Shown here: positions 61,540 to 64,000 of the stretch, piece by piece | How the letters are laid out: each line of letters begins with the position of its first letter | Position numbering within the stretch: position 1 is the stretch's first letter | Assembly (NCBI GenBank): GCA_016712985.1 | Contig: JADJQA010000032.1 | Span: forward strand, 42,301-106,300 | DNA length: 64,000 nt | Source of the DNA: Sulfuritalea sp. | GTDB lineage: Bacteria > Pseudomonadota > Gammaproteobacteria > Burkholderiales > Rhodocyclaceae | Direction: 5' to 3' | Translations under genes and position numbers: made by a program | Notes under the pieces: generated by a model | Told to the model about the DNA's origin: nothing | The model's database searches: none | What the model saw: only the letters and a program-made list of their open reading frames with translations

Positions 61540-64000
61540 ATGAGTTTCCATTTCCTGCAAAGCCTGTTCAATCCACAAAGCATTGCCGTCATCGGCGCCA
61601 GTGCGCGCCCGCAACGGATTGGTAACGTAGTGATGCGCAACCTGCTCGCAGGCGGCTTCGGCGGGGTCATCATGCCGGTGAACCCGAAGCGGAAGGCCGT
61701 GGCCGGCGTGCTGACCTACCCGGATGTCGCGGCACTGCCGCAGACGCCGGACCTGGCGATCCTCTGCACGCCCGCTGCAACTATCCCGTCCTTGATCGAA
61801 GACCTCGGCCGCCGCGGCACCCGCGCCGCGATCATCATGGCGGGCTATCTGGCGACCACCTTCGACGCCAACGGGCGGCCGCTCGACGCAGTAGTTCTCG
61901 AAACGGCGCAACGCCATGGAATACGCCTGCTTGGCGGCAGTACGCTGGGAATTCTGGTGCCGAAAGCCGGAATCAACGCGACCTTCTCCCAAATGCGGGT
62001 GGAACCGGGCAAGCTCGGCTTCGTTTCGCAGTCCGATGCCGTCGGCACGATGGTGCTCGACTGGGCGCTGCCGAAGAAGGTCGGCTTCTCGCACTTCGTT
62101 TCGCTGGGGGACGCGCTGGACATCGGCTTCGGCGAAGTCCTCGATTTTCTCGCCAGCGATCCGGACACGCAGGCCATCCTGATCTATATCGAATCGATAC
62201 GCGACCGGCGCAGCTTCATGGCAGCCGCGCGCGCCGCGGCGCGGAACAAGCCGGTAGTGGCGATCAAGGCGGGCCGCGCGCCGCACCACCGCTTGCATGG
62301 AAGTGTGCAACCCTCGTCTCTGGGCATGGCCAATCTGATCAGCAGCGATGACGTGTTCGATGCCGTGCTGCGCCGCGCCGGCATTCTGCGCGTCGAACAT
62401 CTCGACGAACTGTTCGGCGCCGTGGAAACCGTGGTGCGCTCGCGGCCGATGAGCGGCAGCCGGCTGGTGGCCGTCAGCAACGGCGGCGGCGGCGGCATCA
62501 TGGCCGAGGACAGCCTGTACCTCGGGGGCTACACGATGCCTGCGCTCGACGCACAGACAGTGGCAAAGCTGCGGCGGATCCTGCCACCGAGCTGGGATGG
62601 CCGCAATCCGATCGACATCCGGGTCGATGCCAGCGCCGCGTGCTACGAAGCGGTGCTGAAGGTGCTCTGTGAAGAGCGTGCGGCGAACGCCATCCTCGTG
62701 ATGCACACGCCAAATGCGCTGAGCAGCAGCAGCGAGATCGCCGAGACCGTGATCAAGGCCGCGAAATCCATTACGTGCAACCTGCTGACCTGCTGGATCG
62801 GCGATGAAAGCGTTGCCGCGGAACGCCTGCGCTTCGTCGATGCCGGCATTCCGACTTTCTCGACGCCGGGGCACGGCGCCCGCGCCTTTCTCCATATCGA
62901 CAACCATCGCCTGGCGCGCGAACTGCTGATGCAGGTGCCGCCGTCGATCTCCAGCAGCTTCACGCCCCAAGTCGATAGCGCGCGCATGGTCGTGCGCGAG
63001 GCGCTGGACGGGGGAAGAACGCAGCTCACCGAGGCGGAGGCGAAGGCGATCCTCTCCGCGTACGGCATTCCGGTCGTGGCGACCCACGCCGCAGCGGATG
63101 CCCGCGAAGCGGCGCAAGTGGCGCAGCGCATCGGCTTGCCCGTGGCATTGGCTGTCATGTCGCGCGACCTGCGCCGCAAGTGGGACATCGGTGGCGTCGC
63201 CCTGAATCTGGAATCCGCCGAGGCCGTGGAAGGCGCTGCGCGCGGCATGATCGAGCGGGCAAGGGTCAAATATCCCGAAGTGACCATCAGCGGCTTCAAC
63301 CTTCAGTCCATGCTGCCGCGCGGCCATGCACGACACCTGCTGGTCGGCGTCGCCACCGATCCGTTGTTCGGCCCGCTGATCATTTTCGGCGAAGGCGGAC
63401 GCGCGGCGGGAATCTACCGCGACATGTCGGTCGGATTGCCGCCGCTGAACCTGCCACTGGCGCATGATTTGATCGGCCGCAGCCGCGCCGCGGCGCTGCT
63501 CCAGACTCACCGCGGCGATCCCGGGGCGGATCGCGAGGCGATCGCCCTGGTGTTGATGAAAGTCTCGCAACTCCTGATCGATCTGCCGGAGATCGTCGAA
63601 CTCGACATCAATCCGCTCTTCGCCGACGACAAGGGGGTAACGGCGGTCGATGCACACATTCAACTGTCAGCCGCGCCGGTCGATGCACATCGCTTCGCGA
63701 TCCAGCCCTACCCGAAGGCGCTGGAGGAGCCGGCGAAGCTGCGCAACGGCCGGCCGGCGCTGTTCCGCCCGATCCGCCCGGAAGACGAGGCCGCGCACTA
63801 TGTGTTCCTGTCGCATTTGAGCGAGCAGGACCTGGTCTACCGCTTCTTCCACTACGTCAAGCACATCCCGCGGCGGGACATGGCGCGCCTCACGCAAATC
63901 GACTACGACCGCGAAATGGCTTTCATTGCCAGCGCCGAGGGCGAAAATGGCGAACCGGAAACCCTCGGCGTCGTGCGCATTGTCACCACGCCGGACAACC
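61540..64000 (+). CDS. patZ: PatZ-type protein acetyltransferase (acyl-CoA synthetase-like plus GNAT), cut by window edge
   Basis: 820 residues are visible; the C-terminus is missing. It begins with the ADP-forming acyl-CoA synthetase-like CoA-binding domain (SIAVIGASARPQRIGNVVMR and GGVIMPVNPK). Next come the ligase domain (KLGFVSQSDAVGTMVLDWA, KPVVAIKAGRAP) and the ATP-grasp part (LTEAEAKAILSAYGIPVVAT, LDINPLFADD). The start of the GNAT domain follows (LFRPIRPEDEAAHYVFLSHL, YRFFHYVKHIPRRDMARLTQ, IDYDREMAF). The order matches PatZ/YfiQ, which lysine-acetylates acetyl-CoA synthetase and other enzymes. The segment around GRAPHHRLHGSVQPSS lacks the usual catalytic-His context of true synthetases, as in other PatZ proteins. 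No strong ribosome site precedes the ATG. Confidence 0.92.
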   Translation, partial: MSFHFLQSLFNPQSIAVIGASARPQRIGNVVMRNLLAGGFGGVIMPVNPKRKAVAGVLTYPDVAALPQTPDLAILCTPAATIPSLIEDLGRRGTRAAIIMAGYLATTFDANGRPLDAVVLETAQRHGIRLLGGSTLGILVPKAGINATFSQMRVEPGKLGFVSQSDAVGTMVLDWALPKKVGFSHFVSLGDALDIGFGEVLDFLASDPDTQAILIYIESIRDRRSFMAAARAAARNKPVVAIKAGRAPHHRLHGSVQPSSLGMANLISSDDVFDAVLRRAGILRVEHLDELFGAVETVVRSRPMSGSRLVAVSNGGGGGIMAEDSLYLGGYTMPALDAQTVAKLRRILPPSWDGRNPIDIRVDASAACYEAVLKVLCEERAANAILVMHTPNALSSSSEIAETVIKAAKSITCNLLTCWIGDESVAAERLRFVDAGIPTFSTPGHGARAFLHIDNHRLARELLMQVPPSISSSFTPQVDSARMVVREALDGGRTQLTEAEAKAILSAYGIPVVATHAAADAREAAQVAQRIGLPVALAVMSRDLRRKWDIGGVALNLESAEAVEGAARGMIERARVKYPEVTISGFNLQSMLPRGHARHLLVGVATDPLFGPLIIFGEGGRAAGIYRDMSVGLPPLNLPLAHDLIGRSRAAALLQTHRGDPGADREAIALVLMKVSQLLIDLPEIVELDINPLFADDKGVTAVDAHIQLSAAPVDAHRFAIQPYPKALEEPAKLRNGRPALFRPIRPEDEAAHYVFLSHLSEQDLVYRFFHYVKHIPRRDMARLTQIDYDREMAFIASAEGENGEPETLGVVRIVTTPDN

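Noticed and set aside
61381..63663. Open frame of 760 codons on the minus strand
   Set aside because: Antisense to the PatZ-like gene; composition is that of a shadow frame.

Overview
The window reads as a chromosomal segment of a GC-rich betaproteobacterium, most like the Rhodocyclales/Sterolibacteriaceae or Nitrosomonadales group. This rests on the rsmI/yraN/SIS/dolP block, a minor-pilin/pilY1 operon, a cd1 nitrite reductase, a DUF1302-DUF1329-YCF48-RND block and several intergenic palindrome families. No rRNA, tRNA, CRISPR array, phage or transposase gene was seen. The species was not identified.

Layout. (1) 1-4.7 kb, minus strand: a membrane fusion protein, a type I sulfide:quinone oxidoreductase and an RND efflux permease in one direction. 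(2) 4.9-6.7 kb: nirS (cytochrome cd1 nitrite reductase) with a terminator. (3) 6.9-12.7 kb: a 1541-residue hybrid histidine kinase followed 3 bp later by a REC/HD-GYP regulator. (4) 12.6-15.6 kb, minus: CbiX-like chelatase, MFS transporter, 2-hydroxyacid dehydrogenase. (5) 15.9-22.7 kb: DUF1302 barrel, DUF1329 protein, YCF48-like propeller and RND/MMPL permease, all with broken frames. (6) 23-26.9 kb, minus: RNase P RNA, DUF3025 protein, a lipoprotein, pyrC (interrupted by a palindromic element) and rsmI. (7) 26.9-29.6 kb: yraN, a HIRAN protein, a SIS protein (DiaA/GmhA type), dolP and rfaE2, then a convergent TAXI protein. (8) 31.3-43.6 kb: type IV minor pilin operon (pilin, FimT, PilV, PilW, PilX, a giant PilY1) and a TonB-like protein. 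(9) 43.8-48.4 kb: ferredoxin-NADP reductase with a tiny upstream frame, a divergent NsrR-like Rrf2 regulator, a HAD hydrolase and a tail-specific protease. (10) 48.5-51 kb: marR-gshA and a divergent TusE/DsrC-like gene. (11) 51.1-60.9 kb: nitrate assimilation: nasT, a sigma-54 promoter, an attenuator leader, nrtA-nrtB-nrtD, nirB-nirD and nasA. (12) 61-64 kb: a MITE-like element and a PatZ-type acetyltransferase that runs off the window.

How the genes fit together. Regions 2, 9 and 11 describe a nitrate-using organism. The sigma-54 promoter plus NasT-type leader suggests nitrogen control and antitermination of uptake and reduction to ammonium, while nirS and the NsrR-like regulator point to denitrification and NO sensing. 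Region 1 adds sulfide oxidation. Region 5 resembles a candidate envelope transport module for hydrophobic compounds.

Caution on sequence quality. Single-base frame breaks are frequent (MFP, nirS, DUF1302, DUF1329, YCF48, RND, SIS gene, pilW, pilY1, nirB, nasA) and cluster at 16-21, 36-39.4 and 58-60 kb, while long genes elsewhere are intact. Many are repaired by one base at a short run, so draft-sequence errors are the simplest explanation; true decay cannot be excluded.
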